Origin: Siminovitchia terrae
Lineage (GTDB): Bacteria > Bacillota > Bacilli > Bacillales > Bacillaceae_C
NCBI RefSeq assembly: GCF_003605405.2
Contig: NZ_QYTW02000019.1
Coordinates: 35,201 to 99,200 of the forward strand
Length of the DNA stretch: 64,000 bases
Direction: 5' to 3'
In this document: one piece after another, positions 30,228 to 39,469 of the stretch
How the letters are laid out: each line of letters starts with the position of its first letter
Position numbering within the stretch: the first letter of the stretch is position 1
Notes under the pieces: generated by a model
Databases searched by the model: none
Told to the model about the DNA's origin: nothing
Seen by the model: the letters and a program-made list of their open reading frames with translations, nothing else
Position numbers and translations under genes: made by a program

Positions 30228-31220
30228 TTACTTTGAAGCTTCTTCCAGTTTTTCAAGCGCTGCTTTATATTCATCGTCTTTAAGGCTGATATAACCAACT
30301 TCTTCAGCTAGAGTACCGGCATTTTCAAGAGCAAACTTAGCATACTCGTAAACTTGAGGTTTCTCTTTCAATGCTTTATTACTAGCATAGAAGTACAATG
30401 GACGGGAAAGCGGCTCATATACACCGTTCATGATCGTGTCATGGTCTGGAGTGACTGCCTCACCTTTACTATTAACGATCGGTACAACCTTTAGATTGTC
30501 CTTATTTTCAGCGTAGTATGAGAATCCGAAAAAGCCGATTCCGCCTTTGTCTCCCATTACACCTTGCACAAGTACATTATCATCCTCAGATAATGTAGCG
30601 TCTTTTCTCATTTGTTCTTCTTCAAGAATTACTTCATTCCAGTAGTCATAAGTACCGGAGTCTGTACCTGGGCTGAAGAATGTAATCGGCTCTTTTGGCC
30701 AGCCATCACGGACATCCGCCCATGTTTTCACATTCCCATCTTCCAGCCACATTTTTTTCAATTCATCAATAGTCAACTGATCGACAAAGTCGTTATCTTT
30801 ATTTACTACGACAGATATACCGTCATAAGCGATTTCGAATTCTGTATAATCAATGCCTGCTTCTTCCAACAGCTTCGCCTCTTCATCCTTTATAGGGCGT
30901 GAAGCATTGCTGATGTCCGTTTCCCCTGCGATAAATTTTTTAAATCCGCCCCCGGTTCCAGAAACACCCACCGGCGCCTTGACATCCGGCTGATCCGCAG
31001 CAAATTCCTCGGATACTGCTTCCATAATCGGGAAAACAGTTGAAGATCCATCAATGCCGACGGAACCCGTCAACTTGTCATTGGATGTTTCTTCTACCTT
31101 CGAAGTATTATTTTCATTTCCCTCTGCATTGCTGCTTGTACTGCCATCACCATTTCCACACCCTGCAAATAAGAGAGCTGAAGATAAGGTGACTGTCGCA
31201 AACGCGGCTTTCAATTTCAT
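30228..31220 (-). CDS. pstS: Phosphate-binding lipoprotein PstS
   Basis: 330 residues. Signal peptide [20 protein letters not shown] ends at lipobox Cys21 (FAGC), so it is a lipoprotein processed by Lgt, encoded at 10.2 kb. A Ser/Asn/Glu-rich linker follows. The phosphate-binding loops are visible: [22 protein letters not shown] and [12 protein letters not shown]. First gene of the pst operon, with a PhoP box upstream. It delivers phosphate to PstCAB. Confidence 0.98.
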   Translation of the reverse strand: MKLKAAFATVTLSSALLFAGCGNGDGSTSSNAEGNENNTSKVEETSNDKLTGSVGIDGSSTVFPIMEAVSEEFAADQPDVKAPVGVSGTGGGFKKFIAGETDISNASRPIKDEEAKLLEEAGIDYTEFEIAYDGISVVVNKDNDFVDQLTIDELKKMWLEDGNVKTWADVRDGWPKEPITFFSPGTDSGTYDYWNEVILEEEQMRKDATLSEDDNVLVQGVMGDKGGIGFFGFSYYAENKDNLKVVPIVNSKGEAVTPDHDTIMNGVYEPLSRPLYFYASNKALKEKPQVYEYAKFALENAGTLAEEVGYISLKDDEYKAALEKLEEASK

Positions 31221-31289
31221 TCGTCATTTTCCCCCTAATATTCTTTGTTCGACTTCAATGAACATATTACTCTCCCTATATCAATTTTC

Positions 31290-31317
31290 GATGAACGCAA
31301 TGTAAAGATTATGTAAA
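31290..31317 (-). promoter_or_regulatory. PhoP box upstream of pstS
   Basis: On the minus strand TTTACA (31312-31317), TTTACA (31301-31306) and TTCATC (31290-31295) are spaced 11 bp apart, the pattern of PhoP~P binding repeats (TT[A/C/T]ACA). They lie 70-97 bp upstream of the pstS start. The regulator PhoP is encoded 3 kb away. Confidence 0.85.
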
Positions 31318-31561
31318 GGTGACGTTGAACCTATTCAACAGAGGGTTTTAGAGCATTTTCACATGCAATTTGAAGCATACCTGTCAAACCCGTGCAGGTC
31401 TGTAGCATTTCCTTTCAAACTGGGGGCGGATCCAATGCTCAGAGCATTTCCAATCACCTTCGATCAATTCCTCTTAATCTTGGATCATAACTAGTCATGC
31501 CTAACTATTCCATCGTAAGTCTAGGGCATATCCAGTATTTTTCGCAGCATTTCTCCAACAT
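31318..31561. other. Gene-free stretch between pstS promoter and phoR terminator
   Basis: No frame with a ribosome binding site and no strong structure seen. It separates the phoPR transcript end from the pst promoter region. Confidence 0.5.
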
Positions 31562-31595
31562 AAAAAATCCTCACTCCCTTTTCGGGTGCGAGGAT
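31562..31595 (-). terminator. phoR terminator
   Basis: ATCCTCGCACCCGAAAAGGG then AGTGAGGAT and six T residues on the minus strand, directly at the phoR stop. Confidence 0.9.
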
Positions 31596-33358
31596 CATTG
31601 CTGCTTCGGCAGTGTCACTATAAATTCTGTCCCCCTGCCTTCTTCACTTTTGACTTCAATTTTTCCTTGGTGTGATTCCACCAAATGTTTCACAATCGCA
31701 AGGCCAAGGCCAGTACCGCCCGAATTCCGGGCTCTCCCCTTGTCCACTCTGTAAAAACGCTCAAACAACCGCGGCAAATCTTTTTTTGCGATGCCGATTC
31801 CTGTATCTTTGACGCTGATTGCAACCTCATCTTCTATGTCCGCAAGCGACACCGTAATCCTTCCACCTGCTGGAGTATAAGAGACTGCATTAGAGACAAG
31901 GTTCAGAATGATTTGCTGAATCCGATCCTTTTCCCCCTTAACCCAGCACTCCCTTTCCACCGGCAAGTGAAGTTCCAATCCTTTTTTCTCAACATCTTTC
32001 CTGACTGTATCAGCGACTCGATCCACAACCTCCGCCACATTAACATTTTCCACCTCAAGCGGAATCATATGCTGTTCGATTTTTGACAGATGAAGAATAT
32101 CATTGATCATCCGATGAAGTCGCTCACTTTCTTTATGAATGATGCCAAGGAAATGGTGGAGGGCTTCTTTATCTTCCATTGCGCCGTCAAGTAAGGTTTC
32201 CGTAAAACCTTTGACTGAAGTGATCGGCGTTTTTAATTCATGGGAAACATTCGCAATGAATTCGCTTCTCATTTTTTCAAGCCGGCGAATGTCGGTTATG
32301 TCATGAAGTACCGCCACAATTCCCTTTAACTCGCCATTTTCTCCGACATATGGCGCAAGGTGCGCATCCAGTATCCGCTCGTTCGGATAATAAAATTGGA
32401 TCTCATCCCTGATTTCCGTTTGTTCATTTAGGCACCGGGCGATCAGTCGGCTCAAGCCTGCATTTTTGACGATTTCCACATGCTGTTTTCCAGTAAAAGC
32501 TTCAGGATCCGCATCTAGCATACAGCCAATCGCACGATTGGCAAGTAAAATTTTTCCGTTCTTGTCCACAAAAAGTACGCCGCTCATCATATTTCGTAGA
32601 ACTCCTGAAAGCCGCTGCTCATTTTCCTGGATTGTTTCCATCTGACTTTTCAAGCTGGCAGCAAGAACATTGATGGCATTAGCAAGCTGGCCCAACTCTC
32701 CTTTGGGTCTCATGCTTACTCTCGCGGTGTAGTCCTTATCTTTCAATTTCTGAGATACAAACATCATTTCTTCAACTGGCTTGGCAATGCCTTTGGCGAT
32801 TCTGATTCCAATCAGTGCAGTCAGCAAAAGGGCGGCAAAAAGGACGATTGTTAAAGTATTCCTTAGATGCCTAATTGCTTTCTCAATGTTTTCGAGAGAA
32901 AGGGCCACCCTAACAACGCCTTTGACCTCTCCATCAATTTTCACAGGAATGGCCGTATACATCATACTGTAACCCAGGGTGTGGCTGTATCTCGTCGATA
33001 TACCAGATTCCTTCCCTTCCTTAATGACCTGGCTAACTTCCGGGCGACTCGCATGGCTTTCCATACTAGAGGGATTGTCTTCTGAATCTGCCAATACTTT
33101 TCCATTGCGGTCGATAACTGTCACTCGCGATGTCACTGGGGCGGCTAGTTCCTTTACTTTAGACTGCAAATCTTGCTGCTCAATCCCATTTAGCTCTAAT
33201 GCTCGCAAAACGAGATGAGCTGTTTGCTTAAGCTGGCTTTCTTTAAAATCCATATATGTATTTTTCATTGTGTTGGCCAAAAAGAGGCCGGACCCCAGAA
33301 GGGCAAAAAACATTAAAAGAAAAAAAGAAAACGTAATACGCACCCATAGCTTATGCAT
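31595..33358 (-). CDS. phoR: Phosphate-regulon sensor histidine kinase PhoR
   Basis: 587 residues. Two membrane helices (about 8-30 and 168-188) enclose an extracytoplasmic sensor domain of about 135 residues, followed by HAMP, a PAS domain (near 240-350), HisKA with the phospho-acceptor in NVSHELKTPITS, and HATPase (N box NLVSNAV, G boxes DTGIGIAKKD and GGTGLGLAI). Bacillus PhoR senses cell-wall synthesis intermediates through its PAS domain under phosphate limitation. It follows phoP by 2 bp. Confidence 0.95.
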   Translation of the reverse strand: MHKLWVRITFSFFLLMFFALLGSGLFLANTMKNTYMDFKESQLKQTAHLVLRALELNGIEQQDLQSKVKELAAPVTSRVTVIDRNGKVLADSEDNPSSMESHASRPEVSQVIKEGKESGISTRYSHTLGYSMMYTAIPVKIDGEVKGVVRVALSLENIEKAIRHLRNTLTIVLFAALLLTALIGIRIAKGIAKPVEEMMFVSQKLKDKDYTARVSMRPKGELGQLANAINVLAASLKSQMETIQENEQRLSGVLRNMMSGVLFVDKNGKILLANRAIGCMLDADPEAFTGKQHVEIVKNAGLSRLIARCLNEQTEIRDEIQFYYPNERILDAHLAPYVGENGELKGIVAVLHDITDIRRLEKMRSEFIANVSHELKTPITSVKGFTETLLDGAMEDKEALHHFLGIIHKESERLHRMINDILHLSKIEQHMIPLEVENVNVAEVVDRVADTVRKDVEKKGLELHLPVERECWVKGEKDRIQQIILNLVSNAVSYTPAGGRITVSLADIEDEVAISVKDTGIGIAKKDLPRLFERFYRVDKGRARNSGGTGLGLAIVKHLVESHQGKIEVKSEEGRGTEFIVTLPKQQ

Positions 33359-33360
33359 CC

Positions 33361-34068
33361 TTAAGGCCTCTCCATTTTATAGCCGAATCCACGGATTGTT
33401 TTAATATATCGAGGATGCCGTGTATCTTCTTCAATTTTTTCTCGCAAATTGCTGATATGAACATCAACAATCCGAGAATCTCCAATAAAGTCGTAATTCC
33501 AGATGGCGTCCAAAAGCTGCGTTCTGCTCAAAACTTTCCCTTCATTTGAAGCAAGATACAATAGAAGCTCAAACTCCTTTGGGGTCAGTTCAAGTTTATC
33601 TCCATCCAGCAATGCTTCGTACCTTTCAGGATAGATCGTAACCTGCCCTAATTCCACGACAGGTTCGGGAGCTTTGTCCATAACAGCGCTGCTTTCTTCA
33701 AAGGTTTTGGTCCTTCGTAAAATAGCTTTCACCCGCGCAACGACTTCACGCGGACTGAAGGGCTTTGTCAAATAATCATCTGCACCGAGCTCCAGCCCGA
33801 GCACTTTATCAAATTCATCGCCACGGGCTGTAAGCATTAAAATAGGAGTATTCACTTTTTCCTGGCGAAGGGTCTTACATATATCCATTCCGTCCATTCC
33901 AGGAAGCATCAAATCCAAAATCATCAGGTCCGGCCGCTCTTCCATGGCCTTTTTCAGGCCCTCAGTGCCGTCCGAAGCTGTCAACACTGAGAAGCCTGCC
34001 TTTTCAAGATTATATTGAAGTAATGTCGCAATTGATGGCTCATCTTCTACAACTAAAATTCGTTCCAT
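33361..34068 (-). CDS. phoP: Phosphate-regulon response regulator PhoP
   Basis: About 235 residues from the ATG at 34068, fixed by GAGGAGG eight bases upstream. Receiver domain with acidic pocket VVEDE and phospho-acceptor Asp52 (LMILDLMLPG), then an OmpR-type winged helix (ELTPKEFELLLYLASNEGKVLSR, VDVHISNLREKIE, TIRGFGYKM). Controls pst and other phosphate genes. The gene begins 14 bp after the stop of the metal ATPase; no separate promoter was visible in that gap. Confidence 0.95.
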   Translation of the reverse strand: MERILVVEDEPSIATLLQYNLEKAGFSVLTASDGTEGLKKAMEERPDLMILDLMLPGMDGMDICKTLRQEKVNTPILMLTARGDEFDKVLGLELGADDYLTKPFSPREVVARVKAILRRTKTFEESSAVMDKAPEPVVELGQVTIYPERYEALLDGDKLELTPKEFELLLYLASNEGKVLSRTQLLDAIWNYDFIGDSRIVDVHISNLREKIEEDTRHPRYIKTIRGFGYKMERP

Positions 34069-34082
34069 TTTTCTCAGCCTCC

Positions 34083-36176
34083 TCATTTAGAGTGCACGCT
34101 GCCGCCTGACTTGTCAATCAAAATCGTCAGACTGATCAGCGTAACAAGGATCGTGGCACCCATATCCGAAAGGATGGCGATCCACAATGTAAGGAGACCT
34201 GGAATGGTCAGCAATAAGGCAATGAGCTTTAAACCAAGGGCAAGAGATATATTCAACTTGATAACAGAATTCACCCGTTTGGCAATTTTAATGGCGCTCG
34301 GCAATTTGCCAAGATGGTCCTGCATTAACACAATGTCAGCTGTTTCAATGGCGCTGTCAGTTCCTTTTCCCATTGCAATCCCAAGATCGGCAACGGCCAA
34401 AGCAGGAGCGTCGTTAATACCATCCCCAACCATCGCTGTTTTCCTTTCCCGAATCAGATCATTGATTTTTTCCACTTTCTGATCCGGTAGCAAATTGGCG
34501 TAAAAATCAGTCAACCCAATAGCATCTGCCACTTTTTTTGCCGTTTTTTCATGGTCTCCTGTCAGCATGATTGCCCTCTTGATGCCAGATTTATACAATT
34601 GCTGGATTACGTCTTTGCTCTCCGGACGTATTTCGTCCGCGATCCCAAACAATCCGAGAACACGTGAATCATCTGAAACGGACACAAGCGTATATCCTGC
34701 ATTTTTCAGTTGGTCAATATCCGCTCTGATCTTCTCATCAACAGCACCAGAAGGAATGCTCGCTTCATTGCCCAGCCGATACAGTTTACCTGATACGAAG
34801 GCTTCCACTCCCTGTCCGGCAATCGTCGTGATATCAGCCGGTTCTTCCAAGAAAAGATCATGTTTTTCCACTTCCTTCATGACTGCTTTAGCCAAAGGAT
34901 GGGAAGAAGATCTCTCAATGGATCCAGCCACTTTAAAAAATTCTTCTTCGTGATAAACAACCACTTTTTCCACATGAGGCTCGCCTTTAGTCAAAGTTCC
35001 TGTCTTATCGAAAGCGACAGTTTCAATGTGACCAAGCTGCTCTAAAAAGACTCCGCCCTTTACTAAAATCCCGTTGCGGGCATTTCGCGTAATCCCCGAG
35101 ATGATCGCAACCGGAGAAGATATGATCAAGGCACATGGACATCCGACGATCAATACAGCAAGCCCTTGGTAAAACCAGCTTCCCCAATCACCTCCAAAAA
35201 GCGGGGGAATCACCATGACAACAGCCGCGATCACCATAATCAAAGGAGTATAGTATTTAGCGAACTTATTAATGAACTGCTCTGTCGGCGTTTTCGTTTC
35301 CTGCGCTTCTTCCACGAGATGCAGAATCTTTGCAAGTGAAGAATCGTCATAAGACTTGGTAATTCTGACCTTCAGAACACCCTCGTTGTTAATACTGCCG
35401 CCAAAAACAGTCTCCCCTTCCTCTTTGTCAACTGGCATGGACTCCCCTGTTATGGCAGCTTCATTGACTGAGCTTCTGCCATCAATGACAACTCCGTCCG
35501 ATGGAATTTTTTGGCCTGATTTTACAAGAACAATATCATCTGTTTTCAATTCTGCTACAGGAAGTACTTTTTCCTGTCCACCGCTAAGAACAATTGCTTC
35601 CTTTGGCGCCGCATCTAGAAGCGTTTCCATTGACTTACGGGCCTTCTCCATTCCAAGCCCTTCCAAGAATTCATTAATTCCGAACAGAATCGCAACAAGA
35701 GTACCTTCTTTCCACTCACCAATTCCAAATGCTCCAATTAATGCGATCGTCATAAGTGTATCGATATTGAATTTGAACTTAAAAAGATTTCTCAATCCTT
35801 TTAGAAACGTCGAATACCCGCTCAATGCCGCCGCGACAACATAAAGAGCCACAGACGACCACCCAGGCAGTGATTTTTCCGAAATTATAGCTACAACATA
35901 CAAAATCACCGAAGCCCCTATCAAAAAGAGAAGCTTGCGCCCGCTTCCATGAGCATGGCTGTGATCATGGTCATGCTCATCTTCTTTTACTATTGAGGCA
36001 CCGTCGCTTGCCAAGATTTTTTCTACTTTATTTAATTCAATCTCATCTGACACAACCAATTTGCTAGAATTGAACAGGATTTTTGCATCTTCACCATAAT
36101 CCAATTTCTGTATTTCCTCTTCAATCTCCCTTGCGCAGTTCGCGCATGAAAGCCCCTGTAGCCGATATTCAGTCAT
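34083..36176 (-). CDS. cadA: Cadmium/zinc-exporting P1B-type ATPase
   Basis: 697 residues. One N-terminal heavy-metal-associated domain with CANC, then a His-rich linker (EHDHDHSHAHG, residues about 68-78), eight predicted membrane segments, the metal-transport motif CPC (GCPCALIISSP), the phosphorylation site DKTGTLTKG, and the ATP-binding hinge GDGINDAPAL. CPC plus the HMA domain put it with CadA/ZntA pumps for Zn, Cd and Pb. It is 24 bp after the ArsR-type regulator with an SmtB/CzrA metal site, in one operon. Confidence 0.94.
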   Translation of the reverse strand: MTEYRLQGLSCANCAREIEEEIQKLDYGEDAKILFNSSKLVVSDEIELNKVEKILASDGASIVKEDEHDHDHSHAHGSGRKLLFLIGASVILYVVAIISEKSLPGWSSVALYVVAAALSGYSTFLKGLRNLFKFKFNIDTLMTIALIGAFGIGEWKEGTLVAILFGINEFLEGLGMEKARKSMETLLDAAPKEAIVLSGGQEKVLPVAELKTDDIVLVKSGQKIPSDGVVIDGRSSVNEAAITGESMPVDKEEGETVFGGSINNEGVLKVRITKSYDDSSLAKILHLVEEAQETKTPTEQFINKFAKYYTPLIMVIAAVVMVIPPLFGGDWGSWFYQGLAVLIVGCPCALIISSPVAIISGITRNARNGILVKGGVFLEQLGHIETVAFDKTGTLTKGEPHVEKVVVYHEEEFFKVAGSIERSSSHPLAKAVMKEVEKHDLFLEEPADITTIAGQGVEAFVSGKLYRLGNEASIPSGAVDEKIRADIDQLKNAGYTLVSVSDDSRVLGLFGIADEIRPESKDVIQQLYKSGIKRAIMLTGDHEKTAKKVADAIGLTDFYANLLPDQKVEKINDLIRERKTAMVGDGINDAPALAVADLGIAMGKGTDSAIETADIVLMQDHLGKLPSAIKIAKRVNSVIKLNISLALGLKLIALLLTIPGLLTLWIAILSDMGATILVTLISLTILIDKSGGSVHSK

Positions 36177-36200
36177 TTTCTAAACCTCCATCTGAGATGT

Positions 36201-36518
36201 TCAATGCCTTGCATGATCGATTGTCTGCTCCAGTATGTTCATGACATGTTCATCATCATGGGAATAGTAAAGGCTCGTACCTTCCCTTCTATATTTCACA
36301 AGCCGTAAATTTTTTAAAGTGCGAAGCTGATGTGAAACTGTAGACTGTTGCAAATTAAGACTCTCTGCAATTTCATTCACCGAAAATTCCCTCTCGGACA
36401 GAAGATGCAAGATCCGTATCCTTGTCGGATCCCCCAGCGCTTTGAAAATTTGCGAAACAGTTAGTAACGTGTCCTCATCTAGTTCATCAGGATAATCGTT
36501 CTGCCTATTGTCATTCAT
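36201..36518 (-). CDS. ArsR/SmtB family metal-sensing repressor (CzrA-like)
   Basis: 105 residues with the winged-helix core [42 protein letters not shown]. The CxC metal site of CadC is absent. Instead the last helix carries D-x-H-x10-H-x-x-H (in [17 protein letters not shown]), the alpha-5 zinc site of SmtB/CzrA. It should therefore sense Zn or Co and release the operator on binding. First gene of the efflux operon, with a matching dyad upstream. Confidence 0.93.
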   Translation of the reverse strand: MNDNRQNDYPDELDEDTLLTVSQIFKALGDPTRIRILHLLSEREFSVNEIAESLNLQQSTVSHQLRTLKNLRLVKYRREGTSLYYSHDDEHVMNILEQTIDHARH

Positions 36519-36546
36519 ACGATTTTACACTTCCGTTCTCTTTATA

Positions 36547-36560
36547 TGATCATATGTTCA
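36547..36560 (-). promoter_or_regulatory. ArsR/CzrA-type operator
   Basis: TGATCATATGTTCA, a dyad of the form TGAnCATATGnTCA, lies 29 bp upstream of the regulator start. It fits the SmtB/CzrA-family half-site pattern and would let the repressor control its own operon. Confidence 0.7.
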
Positions 36561-36958
36561 TGTATTAATTTAAATGTATTAAATAAAGCTTTATTTGTCA
36601 AGTAAAACCGCTAAAAATCTCTTCTTTTATATAGCAGCCACCAAAATGTGCTATTGCAGGCAACGCGACAGGATATGCCGTTTTGAAATAGCTTAAGTTC
36701 ATCTTTCAATAACCTGTAAAAGGAACCCCACCTTCTTCGACACTCATCTAGCTTTCCGAACTCTCGCATTTCCTTGAGCGCCCTCTACTCGGGTACTTCC
36801 GCTTTTCTATCCAATCGAATACTTGAGGGTAATTAGTTCCCATACATTGAAAGTGATGCCCAGTTTTGCTATATTATCATTAGTTTGTTTTATTCAACTG
36901 AAGTCTTTGACGCACAAGCCTATATTTTTTTCATATATTAGTAAAGGGTGGTTATTGA
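36561..36958. other. Gene-free stretch upstream of the ferredoxin gene
   Basis: AT-rich with no credible frame. A segment near 36770-36810 (CCTTGAGCGCC...CTTCCGCTTTTC) resembles an inverted, decayed end of the AAAAGCG-type repeat seen at 38.0 kb. The ferredoxin promoter must lie in the last 80 bp but no clear consensus was found. Confidence 0.4.
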
Positions 36959-37198
36959 ATGGCTTACGTAATTACATCTCCTTGTATCAGCGAAAAATTC
37001 GGTGAATGTGTCGATGTATGTCCTGTCGATTGTATTGAAGAAGGAGAAGAAATGTTCTTCATCGATCCAGACATTTGCATTGACTGTGGCGCATGCCAAG
37101 CCGTTTGCCCGGTAGAAGCAATCTACCATGAAGAGGAGTTGCTCCCAGAGGATAATATATATTTAGAAAAAGCTAAAGAATTTTACGCTTCAAGATAA
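36959..37198 (+). CDS. fer: Ferredoxin (7Fe type)
   Basis: 79 residues, acidic. Cysteine spacing is C-x7-C-x3-C-P-x2-C in the first half and C-x2-C-x2-C-x3-C-P in the second ([12 protein letters not shown]), the arrangement of Bacillus ferredoxins with one [3Fe-4S] and one [4Fe-4S] cluster. It carries electrons in the cytoplasm. AAAGGGTGG serves as RBS. Single gene with its own terminator. Confidence 0.95.
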   Translation: MAYVITSPCISEKFGECVDVCPVDCIEEGEEMFFIDPDICIDCGACQAVCPVEAIYHEEELLPEDNIYLEKAKEFYASR

Positions 37199-37209
37199 TT
37201 TTCCAATAA

Positions 37210-37254
37210 AAAACAAGGGCCAAAGTGCAGGACACTTTTCGGCCTTTTTTTTGC
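37210..37254 (+). terminator. Ferredoxin terminator
   Basis: GGGCCAAAGTG, loop, CACTTTTCGGCC with eight T residues after it, 18 bp past the stop. Confidence 0.8.
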
Positions 37255-37503
37255 TTCAAAAACCCAACTTTCCCCTCTATTTGCTTTAAATAGCTTCTCG
37301 CCTGTGAAGGTGATATGACTTTTCTGCCAAACATCACTGGATGTTCACAGCTTACTGATTGAAGGATTTCCGCAACTCTTGAAGCGAGTAATTCCATTGT
37401 TGAGCAGTTTCTCTGAAATAATTTTTTCCGTCCGCCTATACACAAAAAACCCGACTGAATAGAATAAAAAAGAACCCCCCAGCTGGCAGAGAGGAGGATA
37501 GCG

Positions 37504-37710
37504 ATGTCTAAAGAGAAGAAGGAAAAGGTCATTAAGGTTGAGAACTTGGTCATCCATGCGCAAAATGTTGATTTCATTCGGGATCGCCACAGAGAAAGAG
37601 AGGACAGAGAAAGAGAGATGCAGGCAAGGGATCCATGGGAATTCTTTTTGGGGAGACCCCGCCCCCCACACACAGTAGATGAAGAGGAAAGCACTGGCAG
37701 ACCTGAGTAG
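37504..37710 (+). CDS. Small charged protein, unknown
   Basis: 68 residues starting MSKEKKEKVIKVENLVIHA, behind a very strong RBS (GAGAGGAGG, 7-bp spacing). The middle is an Arg/Glu-rich stretch (RDRHREREDREREMQARD) and the end is proline- and acid-rich. No known domain. The strong RBS and the spore-type gene just downstream suggest a small, highly translated product, perhaps sporulation-related; that is inference. The antisense 203-codon frame has no RBS and is rejected. Confidence 0.65.
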   Translation: MSKEKKEKVIKVENLVIHAQNVDFIRDRHREREDREREMQARDPWEFFLGRPRPPHTVDEEESTGRPE

Positions 37711-37857
37711 TCCGCCGGTTTTGGTTTAAAATATTTGCAGTAAAAAAATGGGTAAATACCCTTCCACAAGTGGAAAAAATGCATATTCTATGGTAAGGCC
37801 CAATCAGGGGGTCTTAATGCCTTTCTGACGAGACTTTGCGGGAAAGAGGTGAGTCAT

Positions 37858-37998
37858 TTGTTTGGATATGGCGGCTTTGGCGGCTGTGGATTTGGTGGAT
37901 ATGGCGGCGGCTGCGGATTTGGATTCGGCGGCGGTTTTGCACTCATCGTCGTGCTGTTTATTCTGCTGATCATTATCGGAGCAGTATGCTTTTACTAA
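37858..37998 (+). CDS. YjcZ family Gly-rich sporulation peptide
   Basis: A 46-codon gene. The front half is Gly/Tyr/Phe/Cys repeats ([17 protein letters not shown]), the back half is one membrane helix, [20 protein letters not shown]. This is the pattern of the YjcZ family of small spore-associated proteins (SscA is a relative) in Bacillaceae. I chose the TTG at 37858 because GAGGTGAG lies upstream at good spacing; a GTG at 37849 is in the same frame. A sequence of the repeat type begins a few bases after the stop. Confidence 0.8.
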   Translation: MFGYGGFGGCGFGGYGGGCGFGFGGGFALIVVLFILLIIIGAVCFY

Positions 37999-38000
37999 TA

Positions 38001-38180
38001 TAAGAAAAGCGCAAGCGCCTTGTTTAGCCCCGACAAGCACAAGACGATTCCCGAGGAGGCAGCTCTTCAGTCACCACAGGGACGGCTTGATCCTTGCGGG
38101 GCTAGGTGCTGGCAGGCTCAGAACGCGACGTCCTGTCGCTTCGCTAGCACTAGTACTTCCTGTACGTCGTAGCTAGACAA
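38001..38180 (+). repeat. Intergenic repeat, AAAAGCG family, copy at 38.0 kb
   Basis: Begins AAGAAAAGCGCAAGCGCC, continues with CCCCGACAAGCACAAGACGA, GGGGCTAGGTGCTGGCAGG, then the core CGACGTCCTGTCGCTTCGC and TAGTACTTCCTGTACGTCG, and ends near GCTAGACAATGA. The same blocks occur at 39.5-39.85 kb, and part of them at 4.92 kb. Similar stretches are familiar from intergenic regions of several Bacillaceae. No open frame with RBS. Contains several potential stems. Confidence 0.7.
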
Positions 38181-38234
38181 TGATAAAGCTACCTTTGAAT
38201 AACAATTTCCATATCAAGTTCTACTTTCTTTACT

Positions 38235-38288
38235 CATAAAAAAAGGATCATCCCGGTCAATTCATTAGATTGACTGGGATGATTATTT
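38235..38288 (-). terminator. Terminator downstream of the 354-residue-class membrane protein
   Basis: ATCATCCCAGTCAAT and ATTGACCGGGATGAT form a long stem on the minus strand followed by CCTTTTTTT. It is 90 bp past the gene. Confidence 0.8.
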
Positions 38289-38378
38289 TCTAAGAAAAGG
38301 ATGCCCAATGGCAACGATCGCTTGTTCATGATTATTCAAAATTCACACGCACAACACTCATTCAGAAGGTAAGCTGTT

Positions 38379-39434
38379 CTAAATTTTTTTCTGATCTTCA
38401 ATCAACGCACGGAATCGGTCCGGTTCATCCAGACGGATCGCCGTTTTCGTATAATTTTTCTTTAAGCCCATAAATAGATTTGCGGCAAGAGGGCGTTTGA
38501 ATTCGATGATACAATGCGGCGGTAGTGTTTCAAAGTCCTTTGCTATAAAATCAATCGTCTCTTTGGGATTAATTTTCTCTTCCTCCGCTTCCCTCTCCCA
38601 CTTAATCTCTTTGATTTCTTCCATTGGAATGACGATGCGCTTCCCAAGCCCAAGTGAAACGAAAATCTTTCTATCCTGGACATACAGCGGATTTAATCTT
38701 ATTGCCTGAATATCCCCGATGAAAAATATGACGGTGTAGACATTTAGTAGAAGCATTATGATCGAAAGGATAACCGACTTTTCATGAATAAGCCAATGGA
38801 TGGCCGCCGTTTCTATGATGATGCCATGGATCAGCATGATATAAAATGCGATGAGGCTTGACTTTTTATGCAACGAAAAATAGGCTTCTCCAGCTGAAGG
38901 TTTCTTTTTCCATGAAGCGAATGCGTAATAGAACATGAGAAATTCCGATGCAATAACTCTCAGCAGAATGTGATTCCCCACCCGCTTCTCTACAGCAGAC
39001 GGAAGTGAAAACAATAAGCTTTCGTTATGTGATTTGATCCAGCGAATGATGCCAGGCAAACGCCAAATGAGTAATGCGACCAAGCCCAGCTCAGCCAAAA
39101 CAATGAGGGCTTCAATACCGATAGCTGCAAGCGGGACGTAAGTAAACGGTTCGAAATAAGCACTTGGGATGAGGAATCGAGCAAATACCAGCCCGGAAAC
39201 CATCCAAGCAATAAATGCTTTTACCGTAATCCTTTCCTTGCGTTTCAAAAACAAAATCAGGAGCGGTGCCACAACCGCCAAATCAATCAATGAGCCGATG
39301 ACAACCCAATTTGCATCAGCTGGAAGAACCTGGGAAGTTAGTGGAGAGCGATACAATAAAGCATTGGAGCCAAGAACGAGAACAAGTAAAAACAGTAAAA
39401 TATAAAACCGGCGGTCTCTCTGAATAGCAGTCAT
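38379..39434 (-). CDS. Multi-pass membrane protein, unknown
   Basis: About 351 residues from the ATG at 39434 (TAIQRDRRFYILLFLLVLVLG). The N-terminal two thirds contain about seven membrane helices. The C-terminal 110 residues are soluble and charged with a PH-like or beta-rich character (YVQDRKIFVSLGLGKRIVIPMEEIKEIKWERE). No motif that fixes a function. It stands between two repeat-rich intergenic regions and has no operon partner. Confidence 0.75.
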   Translation of the reverse strand: MTAIQRDRRFYILLFLLVLVLGSNALLYRSPLTSQVLPADANWVVIGSLIDLAVVAPLLILFLKRKERITVKAFIAWMVSGLVFARFLIPSAYFEPFTYVPLAAIGIEALIVLAELGLVALLIWRLPGIIRWIKSHNESLLFSLPSAVEKRVGNHILLRVIASEFLMFYYAFASWKKKPSAGEAYFSLHKKSSLIAFYIMLIHGIIIETAAIHWLIHEKSVILSIIMLLLNVYTVIFFIGDIQAIRLNPLYVQDRKIFVSLGLGKRIVIPMEEIKEIKWEREAEEEKINPKETIDFIAKDFETLPPHCIIEFKRPLAANLFMGLKKNYTKTAIRLDEPDRFRALIEDQKKI

Positions 39435-39469
39435 CAAAAACACACCTTTTTTCTTTTATCTTACCATAA

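Noticed and set aside
37173..37784. 203-codon minus-strand frame opposite the small charged gene
   Set aside because: No ribosome binding site, runs antisense through the ferredoxin terminator and the end of the ferredoxin gene, and the composition is Ser/Leu/Cys-rich as in shadow frames. A stretch starting MELLASRVAEILQS looks somewhat protein-like, but has no RBS either.
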